From: Takakia lepidozioides | Lineage: Eukaryota; Streptophyta; Takakiopsida; Takakiales; Takakiaceae | Direction of reading: 5' to 3' | DNA length: 64,000 nucleotides | Assembly: GCA_030704615.1 (NCBI GenBank) | Contig: CM060731.1 | Coordinates: 46,934,001-46,998,000, forward strand | In this document: positions 12,588 to 25,622 of the stretch, piece by piece | How the letters are laid out: every line of letters begins with the position of its first letter | Numbering within the stretch: the first letter of the stretch is position 1 | The notes under the pieces: model-generated | The model's database searches: none | The model's input: the letters and a program-made list of their open reading frames with translations, nothing else | Told to the model about the DNA's origin: nothing | Translations under genes and position numbers: made by a program

Positions 12588-15500
12588 TCAATCACTCTCA
12601 TCTCCCATCACACTGTAATGACCCACATTGCCAGCCTGAAATTCACACAAAACAAAACTTCCATTATCAACACGCAGCAAAGAGTAAAAGGCTTCCACCA
12701 ACCTCCGTGTATGCAACCAACAAGTCGCCCGTGAACAAGTGCAGGTGTACGATAAACTTTGGGACAGGTTTTCCAAGTCAAATACAAAGAAATCAACTAA
12801 TATCCTTTTTGCGGCTAGACTTTTCACATAGACTTTCACACAGACTTCCACATAGGCACCCTCATCAACATCTTACGCAGATGCACAATAAGCAACAGTC
12901 CCGAGATAAGAAGAGAGAAGGGCCATTGACAAGGATGGGACAGAGAGAAAGATAGAAGAAAAATGAATACCTGGACCTTCAATCGGCTGCGGTTCAGCGC
13001 CTGGGTACGTGCCTTACTTATCACTGAATTTGGTGATAAGAGTAACCTCTGCAGACCATGTCAACCATAGTGAGAACCCAGTAGTCACCACCAGAAAGTC
13101 ACACTCGGATGGGAGCAACATGACATGCACAGGTCACTGCTCGGTAAAACCTAGGTGCAGATCTTGACTGGCAATCAGGATTAGGTCACCATCAACAAAT
13201 ATGAGAATCCCAATTAAGAAGAGCAGTAGATTAATTTGCCAGCAGTGTTGAGTGTACCTTTTCCTTTGTACTGAGTGCCTGCCGTTTCTCAGCCCGTGGA
13301 ATGAAGTCAAAAATTTCGTGCAGCAGTGCATTCTCCTGCTCACACCACAAACATAGTACTTAGCCTTCCTCTGTACAAAGGCTGATCATTTTACTGGTCT
13401 GCCTCTCTTACCATGTAAAGTCTGCATGGCCCATACAGCTTACTCTTTCTCAGAAGAGTCAAAACCGCAAATTTAAAAGACTCACCTGCATAAACAATTA
13501 CAACCAAGATTCGAAAGTACCCATGAAATAGCAGTTCTTCGCAAATTAGGAGATTACAATGTTGAGATTCAAAGTTTCATGACACAAACCTGCATATGCT
13601 TTTGAAATCCCTCCGCAAGAAATCGCCGCAATGCATTCAACTGCAGATTCAACAGATACTACTTAGAATCCATCAGTACCACCTCTCACCCTAGCAGATA
13701 CAGATTGTCGACACACTCCCTCCAGTTTTACAGGCAAACCTTCGTGTGATTTCAAGTAAGAATTTAGAATTCTACGGGATTGTAGAAAGCACACACAAGA
13801 AGAAACAAAATACCTGAATTATTTGACTCCACGTGCTAACTTTTAATACATCACCCTGACGTAGCTTAACAGAGACCTCACGGGGCACTCCATCCTGCAC
13901 AACGTTTTAAAAAGTATTATGTACATCCAAAGTCGGTCCAATGATGAACATCTTAGGGATCTCCAAGCCTGGTACATTAAATTTGTCGTTCATTACCCAT
14001 TGAGTATTTCCCAGCAATTAGTCTTGGCAAGGAGGGCATGGAGACGGGGTCATATGCACCGCAGTCTTGGATAACTTCAAACTCCATGAACCAAAAACCT
14101 ATCTCCTGCTTCTCCTAGCCCACCTTTGACATCTCCTCTTGACTGCAAACACATGTATATCTCTCTGTGCAGAGATCAACTAGTGAACCAAAAGAAGAAA
14201 ATGACTAGACTTTTTGTATGGTGGGGACCATGCACACCAACACACACAAGAGAAACAGAATCTTGTACGTACCTCAATAGTTGCAAGAAGATCACGGAAC
14301 AAGCTGCGCTCAACAGCCCTCTCTTTGCGTGGCTGGCCCTTGCCACCAGCATGTACAGACAACGCCTTCATTTGCTCCACCACCTGGGCTTCAGTTGCGT
14401 CCAATGTTTTCCCAGCATACCCTCCCACCTTCTTCTTTGCCAGCTTGCTATCTTCAAGCACAGCTTCGCTGTCAGATTCTGAGTTATCATCTTCTGAGAT
14501 AAGGGCTTTTGTGGTCTCACATAGAAGAGCAACTGCCTCCCCCGCAGCTGTACGGACAGCTAGATCAGCACCATTCAACAAAGTTGATAAAGTTGGAAGG
14601 CTCCTGAAAATGAAAGTGAGACATGTGAAAACCTACATTGATCAACTCAAATCGACATGAACAGAATGTATAGAAGGTATGTGTAGATCAAGAAAGGCTT
14701 TCTCAATATTTCTGATTGCTTAACAATTGACTAAAACTTGTTACTCTAACCCAAGGTGTGATATAGTCAGAGGACACGGCCAGCCACTAAGGGAGAGTGT
14801 ATGTCAAAAGTGTTGATGCAGAACGCCCAGGCTTGTCTAAGAACCAGGCACCAATGATTTCTTAGTTGTATTCTTCTTGTGCGTAGGTTATAGACTTACA
14901 ACTGTAAATGATGAGCTGCAATGCGACTTGAGTGCAGTGTGGAAAGAAGCAAAGACCACGCAGACAATGCAGCTGCCTTCACTGCTCCTGAAGGCGAGTT
15001 TGTACCCAATGTCTGCATACATTGAAAAAGTACTGTTAGATCCAACATCTCAAATACCTGAAAAACCTAAAATTTCAACCATCAACATCTGGAGCAAATG
15101 GACAAGAAACTGGCATACACAAAATAGAGCTGTAGTAAGCTGGCATACCTGAGCTGAAGAGTCATTGCCCTTGTGAGTAAAAACCTGCCAAAGAGTAGCC
15201 ATTGTAGTCTCTGTACCATCCGCATCAATCGCCCCAACAAAACACAATATTGCCATAGCCTCCAGTGCCTGCCCAAAATGCAGAGTTTCAGTCAAGCTCT
15301 ACAAGACAGACATATGAAGATGCCTTAATTCTAACCCAAGAGACTTTAGGCATCATTGCCTTCATGGCAACTTACCCTTTGCTTCTTCTGGTTTTGCTCA
15401 AGTGTTACATGAAGACTTTTTCTAATAAAATTTGATCATCGGCGGTGCAGCAAAGCTCCTCCGCAAGAGAGGCAAAAGAGAAAGAATGGACAGAAGACAG

Positions 15501-18398
15501 GAAAACAAAGGAGACAAAAGTACTAGACAAAACACGTATTAAAACAAGAATTGTACAGTGAAAGAAAAGTGAAGAGTTGGATGCCCTACAGAAATCCGGG
15601 CTGCAGGTGAAGAGCCAAGCTTGGCAACTTTGGCCAAATGTGGCGAAGCCTCTGCCAACACTTGATGCGCAATATCCCCTGCCCCTGCAGTTAAAACTAA
15701 CAACCCTGCAACAACACAATGGAGACTTGAGAAGACATCTTCTAAGGTTTATATTTCAGTGGGTATTTAAATTTCTACTTTTTTAGTACTTACATCCCTG
15801 GGGACTCTCCTTGAAAATAGGCTTGGAGCAACAGGGTATAGAACACTCCAACAGTCAGAACTAACAAGCCAATACACCACAGGGTGGTCTGAGCCCAACC
15901 TATTTCCATTAGCACTGTCAGAGAGAGAGAGGTTGGCTTGCCAATAGACCCCGGTAAATCTCCAGCCCTCAACAAAAAGAAGGCCCTCAAATGTTGTCAA
16001 AGGATGTCTGTTTAGCCTAACCTATTAGTCCCCAGATGAGAGATCAGTGAAGTGATGGTAAAGATTTTATAGGTTTGTGCTACACTTCATGTTACAAAAT
16101 AGACAACAAAGTGCATAAAAAACACACCAAGTGCACGTGCTCCTAGAATCGTTTCTGAGGACCCTCCACGCTTCACAGATCCGATAAACAGATGTGATAG
16201 TGTTTCATACCTGCACATGCAAACAGGCAGTAGACATAAGAAGTGTGTAAACCAACAGAATGTACTCACGCCGTTCCCTGCGAGCGTTGGCTTGCCATAC
16301 CCTTACGGCCATTGACCCCGTGGGAGACTAACCCTCTGGTAAACCAAGCGAATGTACTCATAAGACATTGTTTGCCGTAGCCTTGTAGCCATTGACCAAG
16401 AGAGAGAGCCTGTGAGACCATCATACACCGCACAATCACAAGACATGATATGTATAACTTGCAGGCTTCATACAGCTGACATTGCACATATAACGGAAAT
16501 AATCAATAAAGACTGTGTAAGGGGACAGATTGGCAGAGATGGTAAAGAGCCAACATACTTTTCCTCTGAAAACTCAACCAGAACATTACTTGTAAAAGCG
16601 CCAACCAAGCCCTTCAGCCCTGCCTCTCTCGTGCTTGCCCTGCATCCCACCAAGTCACCATCTTCAGCCTCTAGAAAGGCGTGAAAATCAAGAAGGAAAC
16701 TGAGAAAACGGACAGAGAAACTGTGCACTTCCTAGCAACAAGGGTCAAGGCCTACATATCAAGCCCTAACACAGAAGCGCATCTACAATAGACTACACTA
16801 AAGGACTGCAAATACAAAACTGTCGCTGCAGTTTCAACACGTCATGAAAGAACTGAAGCAAGGGATCAGAAAATTTATGTAGAAAATTTTAACCTAGAGT
16901 GCCAATCCTTGCAGTCAAGATGCAAGTACCTCTTCTCATAGAGAGCATCAATGAAGCTATCCATCACTGTGCTCTCATCTTGCTCCTCTTCAATGTCTGG
17001 AGTCACCCCCAGGTCCGACGAACCTCCTGTGGATGTGGTGCTTAGGGTGTCGTCATCGGTATTGTCATCAACCCTAGCAAGCCTCCGCTGTTGAGTCCTG
17101 CCTGCATACCCGCAACCACAATTACCTTAGCGACCACTTCCATAGTGCAAATAGCCTCCTCCTCCCCAACGACACTTTTCCTGGCTAGGCGACCCAACTG
17201 TCTGCATTCTAAGTGAATCCAGAAGACCATGCAATCCCAAATACTGTACCCCTGGACAATGCTGGGAAAAAGTGAAGCAAAAATAAAAAACAAGGTCAGC
17301 AGTCTACCACAGGCCTTGTTCATGCACATAAGGAGGAGACCTCAATTCCCGACATGCCCAAAGGGTTTCACTGTCTCAGAAGAGGGCACATGCCAAGATG
17401 TGCCCTTTCACTACATTCTTCAATTGAAAGGGAATCTTGGTCAAGACTTAAGGTAGTTTGTGCAATCTGGTGCCATAATTGTGGAGCCTATCAGTGAGGA
17501 ATTACCCTTCACACCAACAGACCATGGGGAGACCTGTCACTCAAATCTGAGGAGACAAAAAACGACTCAAAAATCTACTACGAACTGAAAAAATCAACCC
17601 TACCCTTCGAAACAAGCTGCATCCTCAAGAAAAATGCACTAATATGAACTCTCTCAGACACCTCATTATAAGTACAAGGCATAATGAATTCTGCTCATCT
17701 AATGACCATCATGACAGCAGGTCTATCATGGTCAATCAGATGCCCAAACCCAGGATACAATAGCACGAGACACTAATAAGACTTTCAGCATTAGGGTGCA
17801 CATGCAATCACCAAACCTTGGCTCTCTCATTCTTGCCTTGCAGTGACCTGGAACTTACCCTACTACACCTTGATCAAAATTGACAAAAAGGAGGTGCTAG
17901 CAACACAGTGTTCAAATATCCACCTCTTCAGTAAAAGGTTTGGTATGGACAGATCCTTCACCCAATCCCAAGTACCTCCCAGAGAAAACACAATCTCTTT
18001 AAGCTACTTCCACTTTACAGGCAACCTAAATGCCCTCATAAAAGCTAGGAAACATCTACTCCCGCAAACTTAGGCATGAAGATGGGCAAATGAATGCATA
18101 TCCAGCAAAAATTGGCTGATAGAATACCATTACAAATGACGTCAGACCTTAGAGCATCAACCCAGTTACACTCCTCTATCTACTTAACTCTAAATATATA
18201 ACACAGAACGATTCCGGCTAAGAAAGGATGCTTGTTAAGACACGTCTCAGTCGTTCACGCAAACTGGAGCGACTGCGACCATAAACCTGCTTGCAATTGT
18301 GGCACCAATCTCTCTATCCCTCTATTGTGGCAACGATCAGCAGTTTCCTAAGCAACTTGAAACAGAAGAATAAAACGACAGAACTTACTTCTCCCCAT
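12588..18398 (-). CDS. IFRD-family protein (interferon-related developmental regulator), 13 exons
   Basis: The phases of all exons close, giving a 453-aa protein. Exons on the minus strand: 18398-18389, 17101-16930, 16639-16559, 16210-16128, 15705-15590, 15268-15149, 15012-14900, 14603-14273, 13894-13814, 13640-13590, 13335-13258, 13048-12971, 12635-12588. The N terminus MGRSRTQQRRLARVDD is basic, followed by an acidic Ser/Thr-rich stretch ending DALYEKR. ARM/HEAT-like IFRD repeats follow: ASTREAGLKGLVGAF, LGLLVLTAGAGD, ALEAMAILCFVGAID, AALSAWSLLLSTL, and VRTAAGEAVALLCE, the hallmark IFRD repeat. The C-terminal IFRD region has ERSLFRDLLATIE, STWSQIIQLNALRRFL, and ENALLHEIFDFIP, then SKARTQALNRSRL. 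IFRD proteins are transcriptional co-regulators; plant members have been linked to salt response. Intron 3 and the upstream region carry repeats (listed separately). The 10-nt first coding exon is the least certain piece. Confidence 0.9.
16259..16400. repeat. Intronic repeat, two diverged copies in tandem
   Basis: In intron 3 of the IFRD gene, units at about 16259-16321 and 16350-16397 share GAATGTACTCA, a TTGCC...AGCC/ACCC core and GCCATTGACC. A third copy lies at about 22368-22422 inside an intron of the aminoacylase-like gene. Confidence 0.6.
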
Positions 18399-18555
18399 GG
18401 TGTCTTCACGAAATCAACGCCACCGAACCCTGCGCTCTGGCCTTACAGAGTACACCTGCGCGAGCGGCACGGCAACTCCTTCCAGGAACTCCTCAGCGAC
18501 CGCTCCCAATCCAGCAGCGACGATAGTGAAATATTTCCAGATTCCTCGGACAAAG

Positions 18556-18855
18556 TCTCCATATACAGACTCGAAAAAAATGCTAATCAAAAAATATATA
18601 GAGTCCTACAGCATTAGAACCCTTTTCATACACCTAAGGCCAACTCTAACAAGGACTGGTCTCCATATCAGACTTGAGAAAAATACTAGTCAAAATTTTA
18701 CAGAGTTCTACAGCATTAGAACCCTTTATACATCCCTAAGGCCTAACAAGGACTAGTCTCCATATCAGACTTGAGAAAAATACTAATCAAGATTTTATAG
18801 AGTTCTAAAGCATTAGAACCCTTTATACATCCCTGAGGCCAACTCTTAAAGCATA
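18556..18855. repeat. Three-copy tandem repeat, about 100-bp period
   Basis: Units start near 18556, 18659 and 18757. Each contains TCTCCATATCAGACTTGAGA, a GTTCTACAGCATTAGAACCC-like core and CATCCCTAAGGCC. The array sits about 160 bp upstream of the IFRD start codon, so it may overlap its promoter. The rest of 18399-19522 shows nothing else recognised. Confidence 0.85.
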
Positions 18856-19522
18856 ACTCTGATAAGCATAATCCTCAACAGACGAGAACACCTCTTCTCT
18901 AGCTCTGATTCAGAACCCTTCCCACGACAATGAAGGGGAGAGACGAAGTAGTTCCCAAGCTCTCTTTGTTCTCATTACCTACACCTCCAGATATGAATGA
19001 CCCAAAGCTTGCTTTAGCATCCTCCACAATTGGCACCTAAATTCTGCGTGCAGAAAGCAATCTGTGCAGAAGAAGTAAATTGCCCTCTTCTGATGCCCCT
19101 ACAAGTACTGCTTTTTTAGCTACGTGGACTCGCCCCCCCTGTCTTTACCCGTAAATTTAGAAACGAAAAAAAACGTAACGTTTCCGCAACCCTTGCATCA
19201 CCATGCCCACATTAGAAAAGCTTCCTCGCGAAGCTTTCAATCCATGCAAGACGAAGCAAAGATGGCAGCAGCATGAGAAACTGCAGCGATCCAGCACGCC
19301 ATGAGGGCCCTCGAATCCCTCGTGAAGCTTCCCCGCTTCCCGTAAACGTGTCAATAGGTTGCCAAAAAAGTGGCCGGAATCGCCACGCCAGCGATGCTCG
19401 CCTGCACGTGGCAGGCATATGCCGGGATCCATCTGCATAGGTACTCTGACAGACACGTGGCCATGCTTTAGTAGCGGTTATCTCAAGACCACAGCTTGTT
19501 CCAAGCAGCAGCCGAGCCTAAG

Positions 19523-19961
19523 TCATTCAGAGCCCACTTCCACATTCTTCCTTGCGAAGTCAACTAGTTCATGGGCTCTAAGGAAATCATTGAAAGCAGG
19601 TGTGGGGCCTTCATCCTCTGGGAAGGCGAAGTCCCCAAAGCCTCTTGGAGCCCATGTTTTGGTGGAATGACCGCACGATTGCTGAGAGGATCAGCATATT
19701 GATTGCTCACAGGATCAGCTCCCTGCGAGAGAGAGACCTCATTAAGAGCAGCCATTGCTCTTGCTCGGTTCTCAAGCTGTGTCTGACGCCCGAGTCGCTA
19801 AGTATACAAATCAACACAGCAATCAGTGGTCGTGGCAGCACTCCCAGATTCTCTGGAGGGTATTGATCAGGGTAAGTAATCACTTTCGGGTTGATCAAGA
19901 ATCGGCGGATATTGGATTTTGAAAAAGTGATGTTATGGGGCCTGGACACTTCATTACCCAT
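19523..19961 (-). CDS. Possible small three-exon gene, unidentified
   Basis: An open segment ends at a TGA at 19525-19523 and contains FGDFAFPEDEGPTPAFNDFL and AHELVDFARKN, which read as real protein. In-phase joins are possible upstream: an ATG at 19961 (MGNEVSRPHNITFSKSNIRR), a donor near 19885, a second exon from about 19801 (RLGRQTQLENRARAMAALNE), and a third beginning QSCGHSTKTWAPRG, giving about 99 aa. The implied introns (about 90 and 58 bp) are shorter than elsewhere in the window and the first donor is weak, so the model could be wrong even if the 3' exon is real. I do not recognise a family. Confidence 0.33.
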
Positions 19962-20398
19962 TCATGAATGACGATGGTAGCGGTGGGAAAGGACAACGAC
20001 AAAAAAGGAAACAATCTTTCACAGATTCAGATGTAATCACTTGTGTGGTGGGAGCAGACAGGGGCTCAGCCATGATCCACATTGAAAGATGCTAGACATG
20101 TGTGTAACAAGGTTATGGAGCTTGACTGCTGGAGCATATGAACTCAAGAATGTGACAATACTGCACGCATAACACTTACAACTGTGAGCCTTGCTTGTTA
20201 GCTTTTCTGGTGGCTTAATACGGCGTTCAACAAGTTGTTAGCTAGTCCTTTACCCTACGACCCAGTGATATCCTTGCTGTCAGTTTGATTAACAACACAT
20301 TTAAGAGGTTTACATTACGTCTAGTATCAACAGGCACCACAGATGACTAAACAGTCTATCTCCTAATGCACATAGTGAACGAGCTTGCTTATTCTAAA

Positions 20399-23300
20399 TC
20401 ACAACTCGGTGTGAGGGTCTGTGGTCGAGTGGTCTCTCGGCTTCTCATAACTTGCAAAAGCCCGAATTATCTCTTCGTATATCGTGATTCCCTTCACATA
20501 CTCGCCCACGTTCAAAAACTGCATGCCACAGTGTATACATGCGTGTGACAGGCAAATAACTCACTCTCGGGCGTACCGACTTTAAAGTCCTCTGTAAACA
20601 TTGGCTATGACAAATTACGAAGGCACACAATTGCTATGGGGTTGGTCATGTAGTTCTAACCTATCAAGATATGAATATTAGACCAGATTCTGCCAAGTAC
20701 TTTGCGGACTCCCAAACTACAAAGCAGTCGGCATGGACATCAGACCACAATTCCAGCATTCCTCCTGTAAGCTTCTCTACATTTGACATAGACTTTACAC
20801 ATTTTGGTATCAGAGTCAGTGAAGGAGAGTGAAGGAGGGCCATGAATAGGGTATTTCTGCATCTGACAGAAGGCATATAGAAGGTTCAAAGCTACGGATA
20901 CTAACCTCATTGTGAGCATGCAGCAGGACTGGTGTATTGGCCATTGGTGAGAATCCAAATGCAGGTATTCCTTCATTACGAATATAACGTGCATCTGTTG
21001 CTGCCGCAAAGATTTCCGGATTACCAAGCTTTCCTCCAGCCTTGGACACAGCATCCTTCAGAAGCACCCACCATGGGTTTGAATCATCTGCAAGTGTCAC
21101 TGAAGGATGCCCATGCCTGTCTCGTGGGTCCGCTTTTTGCACAAACTGTCAACCATAGAAAGCCAACCATCACAGCCTTAGGTTGCAAATATTTTCCTGT
21201 GGCAGAAAATTTCCTATCCTCATGTACGCAAGCCATCTAGTCCACAAATCAAGAGGACAATGATCGTACAGATCCTGTTGGCAAGAAGAACTGCCTACGA
21301 AGGGGATGTTAGAGAGACCCAAGGCAACTTAATATACATGTTTCAGGCCGGTAAGTCACTTGGGGTCAGCATTCGCAAAATTCTAATTACCCAAACCAAA
21401 ATCTGAAATCTGTCAAGAAGAGATTCCACACTAGTTGTAAGTCAGTACCCACATGGAAGAGATAACCCTCTGGGTAAGCTCAAGTCCCCACTACACATAA
21501 CAGCTGATGCCAGCCGTACCTGCACAACAACAGCTGCACGGACAATGCAAAGCAAGGGTGGTGCGCCATAAACATACCAAAGAGGATGCAAGGTTTACTT
21601 TGGGTGAAAAGGCAGATGGCCTGACCCCAAGGCTACCAGACAATATCTAGCTAGATCCCTTACACCAGGTGGACCCCTGCACCATCACATGATTATGTCC
21701 AATCACATACCCTCTCCATCTTCATGACCAGCTTGCCAGCCTACCTGCCTCTATGTGCATCGTGTGAGCCACTTGGGATGGACTGTATTGCAGCAGCTCC
21801 ACTACACGAAAAGGATTTACCATGCGACTTACCTCTGAAACAGTCGCGGATGGAGCAGGGATGGAAGTGAGCAAGCAACAAGACAGAGAGATGTGCTGAT
21901 TACACTGTTGTTGGCTTAGCCTTATGGCACATTGAGGCGGGCAGCTTACTCTTAAGTTTGAACTTCAGCTGAGGGCCCAGTGTGGTAATGCCTTTCAGGT
22001 AATCCTTGAATGCCACTTGCTCACATTGTGAAGAGATTGCAGTGGATTTCTGCCGCTTCATTTTGTTCATTTTAAAGCTGCATGTCCTCTTAGCCTAATC
22101 CTCGAGCCCGATCTACTGAACAAGCTTCTCTTGAAAGCCACACAGACCAACAGAGATAGAGAGAGAGAGAGACCTTGTAGGTGAGGTTGCGTGAAGCTGG
22201 GGCCCATTCTTCACTGATGTGCCTCTCGAGCTCTTTACAATCTGCCAATGGCGGCAAGCGGATGTCGAACCCTGCCTCTGCTTCTGACGGTTGAAGATTC
22301 ATCACAAATCCCTGCATTGGAGTGTATCCCCAAACATTAATACTACTCTTCAACTTTGGCCACTAGAGATGTACTCATAAGACTTGTTTGTCATAGCCTT
22401 GTGGCCATAGACCCCGCGCCCAGTTTCGGCGAAACAAAAGGGACCGAAACTACCTTAGTGAGGGGCTCACTCCGTAGTATGACTTACCTTGATACAAACA
22501 ATTAATTCGGGCTTTCCAGATATCCTCTAGGAAGCCCTTCACATAAGCATCAATCTGCTGTGTGTGAGCAGCCCAAAAGTTAGCCCTCACAGGGCCAGGG
22601 CTTTGGGCTCAGCCTCAAGATTTTGAAAGCTGGTGAACAGAGGTGCCAGACAATGTTCTTGATTGTCCTGAAGAGGGTCACTCGCTGGTGAGAATATCCC
22701 AGACAATGTATCAGAAAACAGACTTTGGCCACTAAAGAGCAGGTGTGGCAGCAATCATGCTGGTAAGAGGAAAGAGTAATCAAAAGAAAGCATTCCACGC
22801 CCATTTTCAAGAGAATCAGAAGGGTAAGACATCTTGAGACAGTATTCTAGAGAATTTCCAGCTCGGGATCTACACCTGGCTAATCTGAAGGATCCTCAAC
22901 TTTGTCAATCTCTCGAGACTTTGAACACATGGGGCAAGGCACCATATTCGTATCAACGGCATTTCAAAACAAACAACCATCCAAAAACATTCCAGTACAA
23001 CTAAAGAGGTGGGATAGGAAAGGACTACATACCGTCAGAGTTGGAGATCCGGACTTGAGGTATACATTGTTGATTGATATGACCTCTCCCTCCGCCTCAA
23101 GACCCGCCTTCACCAAATTGAACTGTGACTCCCTAAACTTGGATATTCTCTCCAAACTTTTGAGTAAATTCTCAAATGCAGTGTTATCATACATTTTAGC
23201 CCCATGCCCAGGTGCTCCAACAGATTTTATCTCTAGCCACCAGGGGGCTCTTTCTCCATTGAAAACACGATAATTTTCACTAGGTGAGGCCAACCCCTCA

Positions 23301-24558
23301 TCTAGGCTTACCCCTATGTTGAGTTTGGAGAATTCTAATGAAGAGACAAACTTGCATGCCCCATCAACTCCACCAACTTCTTCATCTGGAACAAAAGAAA
23401 GGTGAACAGTGCGGAGGGGATGGAAGCCTTTTTCTTTCAAGTTTCGAATCGCTTCCAGGTACTGCATTCCCAAACATTTCATGTCTTGGGAGCCCCTAGC
23501 AAAAATGTTGCCATCAACATCCTGCAGCCAAAAAGTTTCTCCAATTTAATAACAGAGCAAACAAATAGTCAGGACATATGAAATTCCATGTTGTGTTTAT
23601 GGGTTGGTGGAGGAAAGGATGTCCGTAGCAACTCATGTGAACTTTGGCGATGGCACACCCTTGAGGACGTCCTCCCGCCTTAGTCTTCCTCTAAAATTGT
23701 GGGTGTTCTGCAGCTGTAGAGAAAGACTGCTGTATACAGCCATTTTCCCCTTGTTCCGTGAACACCACTCAGGTTCACTCCAGCACTGCTCAGCACTGAT
23801 GTGTTTGTGTGAGAGAAGAGAGAGCTAGAAGTATCATATTCTGCTACAAAGCACAGTGTTCAGGAATACAGACAAACTATTGGACAAAATTTGCCATATC
23901 CTGCTCTAAGACCCTGAACCAAGATGGGACATCGTGCACAAGAAGCCATACACATACTACGAGAAAGCTACAACGTGTGTACACGATTCCCAAATAAAGT
24001 AACACTCCTGGATCAAAAGACTTATCAGGGCCTAGAACTGGAACGCTGCTTCTTGCCACAATGAGTGAACTTCAGCGCCTGCTACTTGCTATTTGTATCC
24101 CACTTTGCTACAAATCCAACAATACGAATCAAGCGTACCTGCGCCGCAGAGAAAGGCTCGTGCACCCATTTGTCCAATTCTGCAGGAACAACATCTGTGT
24201 GCGAATTCAGCAAAATCGATGGCAGCAATGGGTCCCTTCCTTTCCATGTGAGTAACACTACGGGCTTATCCCGCACAAATTCAAGTGACTCGTAGTCCAG
24301 CCCGATTGCTTGGGCTTGCGAGTGTAAAAATTCTGCCGCGGGCTTGTAATTTGGATTTGGGTGAACCGTGTCTATTCTCAAGTAAGCTTTGAATCTACCC
24401 ACCGGGCCATCTTCCGCAATAGCAGAGCTAGGCGCCACAATTGCCCAAAGGATGACGATAATGGAAGGGGCAAGTGTCCAGAGTTTGGCGGGTTTTGAAA
24501 ATTGTGCTTTGTTGATATCTTTGCGGGTCACTGCCTGGGTTGGAATGGGTAGCGTCAT
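20399..24558 (-). CDS. ACY1: Aminoacylase-1-like M20 metallopeptidase, five exons
   Basis: Five in-phase exons (24558-24139, 23521-23033, 22311-22174, 21145-20906, 20518-20399) encode 468 aa. The family hydrolyses N-acyl-L-amino acids with two zinc ions. Residues about 27-47 form a hydrophobic signal or anchor, so entry into the secretory pathway is likely (inference). M20 landmarks: LLNSHTDVVP (His120, Asp122), DGNIFARGSQDMK (Asp153), SFVPDEEVGG (Glu187/Glu188, catalytic base and ligand), a lid region with GAPGHGAKMYDN, then DARYIRNEGIPAFGFSP and LLHAHNE, whose final His is the expected C-terminal zinc ligand. The last exon FLNVGEYVKGITIYEEIIRA matches the closing helix of the family. All expected metal ligands are present, so the enzyme should be active. 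An intron holds a copy of the repeat found in the IFRD gene. Confidence 0.93.
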
Positions 24559-25035
24559 CTATCCCAGCTACGACTGCTGATACAGTTCCAAGATTGTCAC
24601 AGGCTGTTTTGGTTCGGTTCACTGTCATAAACCAGCCCCCCTTGCAATTTCTCTGCAACTGCTACAGTTGACAGGTACAAAGCAAAACTTTGAGAGAAAC
24701 AACAAAACTTCTCAACGTCCACCTGAGGAACCCCAATGGCTAGCGACAGAGAGTTGTGGACAGTGCGCACAAGTAGACAAGACAAATTGGAAGACGGAGA
24801 AGAAGATGAAGAAAGACTAAGATTAAGACGAAGATTAAGGCGAAGAGCGACGAAGATTCCAACGACGAGTATCTTAGTCACGTAGCGCACCGGTGAAGGG
24901 ATCTTGCCGTCGTGTCACTCTCCCACAGGCTGAGAGTCCGGAAGATGGCCCAATGAGGTAACTACTTAATGCACTCGTGCCATCTGACGGTACTTTCGCC
25001 GGGTTCCGGCAGCATGGGCTCCTCCGGCGGGGGCC

Positions 25036-25250
25036 CTGTCAAATCTTCCCCACCCCCTCTTACGGTTTCACTATTAAATACTTAAGAATCCAAGAGGATT
25101 TTCTTGCTATGGTGGCCCCTGGATGGGCTGTGTGTTGAGCAGTAAATTCACTGGATGTTAAAGAAACTTTATCTTTATTCCATGTCACTCTCAAGAGAAG
25201 GTGGGGAAGATTTGACATGGCGGAGACTGGCGTACCATACCATCCAGGGG
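25036..25250. repeat. Interleaved inverted repeats
   Basis: An 18-bp exact inverted pair (25036-25053 with 25200-25217, containing CAAATCTTCCCC) and an 11-bp exact pair (25115-25125 with 25240-25250, CCCCTGGATGG). The pairs are interleaved rather than nested. They lie in the intergenic stretch 24559-25450, where no gene was recognised beyond an unconvincing 82-codon + ORF. Confidence 0.7.
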
Positions 25251-25449
25251 AACCTCGTCAGTTCGGCGATGGATAGAACTGAGAATCAGGAAAGTCCTGC
25301 TTCTCCTGTCCGAGTTGAGGCGGTTGGGCATGCTCTTAACCCCGGCTCAAGGATGAGGCGACCCGACCCCAATCAACTCGTTTCAGATTTCATCCACGTG
25401 TAATTTTCATGGATGATAGTGGATGGAAGTGAACCCTGAAGATATCTGG

Positions 25450-25622
25450 TGCATAATAATATTTGTCGCCTCCCCAAGGAAGTGTAAATTATAGTATCAC
25501 TTCACCCCAAAGGGTTATTCCCTTCCTATAGGAAGGTCGATACCTTTGTGACACCAAAGGTGGATTGAACCCACAACCACTTCCCAGGTGGTGGTATGTG
25601 CCCATTACCACTTGGCAGCTAC
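25450..25622 (-). mobile_element. tRNA-derived SINE, family A, copy 1
   Basis: On the minus strand this copy starts near 25622. It has an A-box-like CCAAGTGGTAATGGGCA (25599-25617), a B box GGGTTCAATCC (25562-25572), a conserved middle with GGTATCGACCTTCCTATAGG and a tail with ACACTTCCTTGGGGAGGCG. It aligns by eye with copies at 30141 and 50378. The element abuts, and supplies the stop codon of, the zinc-finger ORF. Confidence 0.82.
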
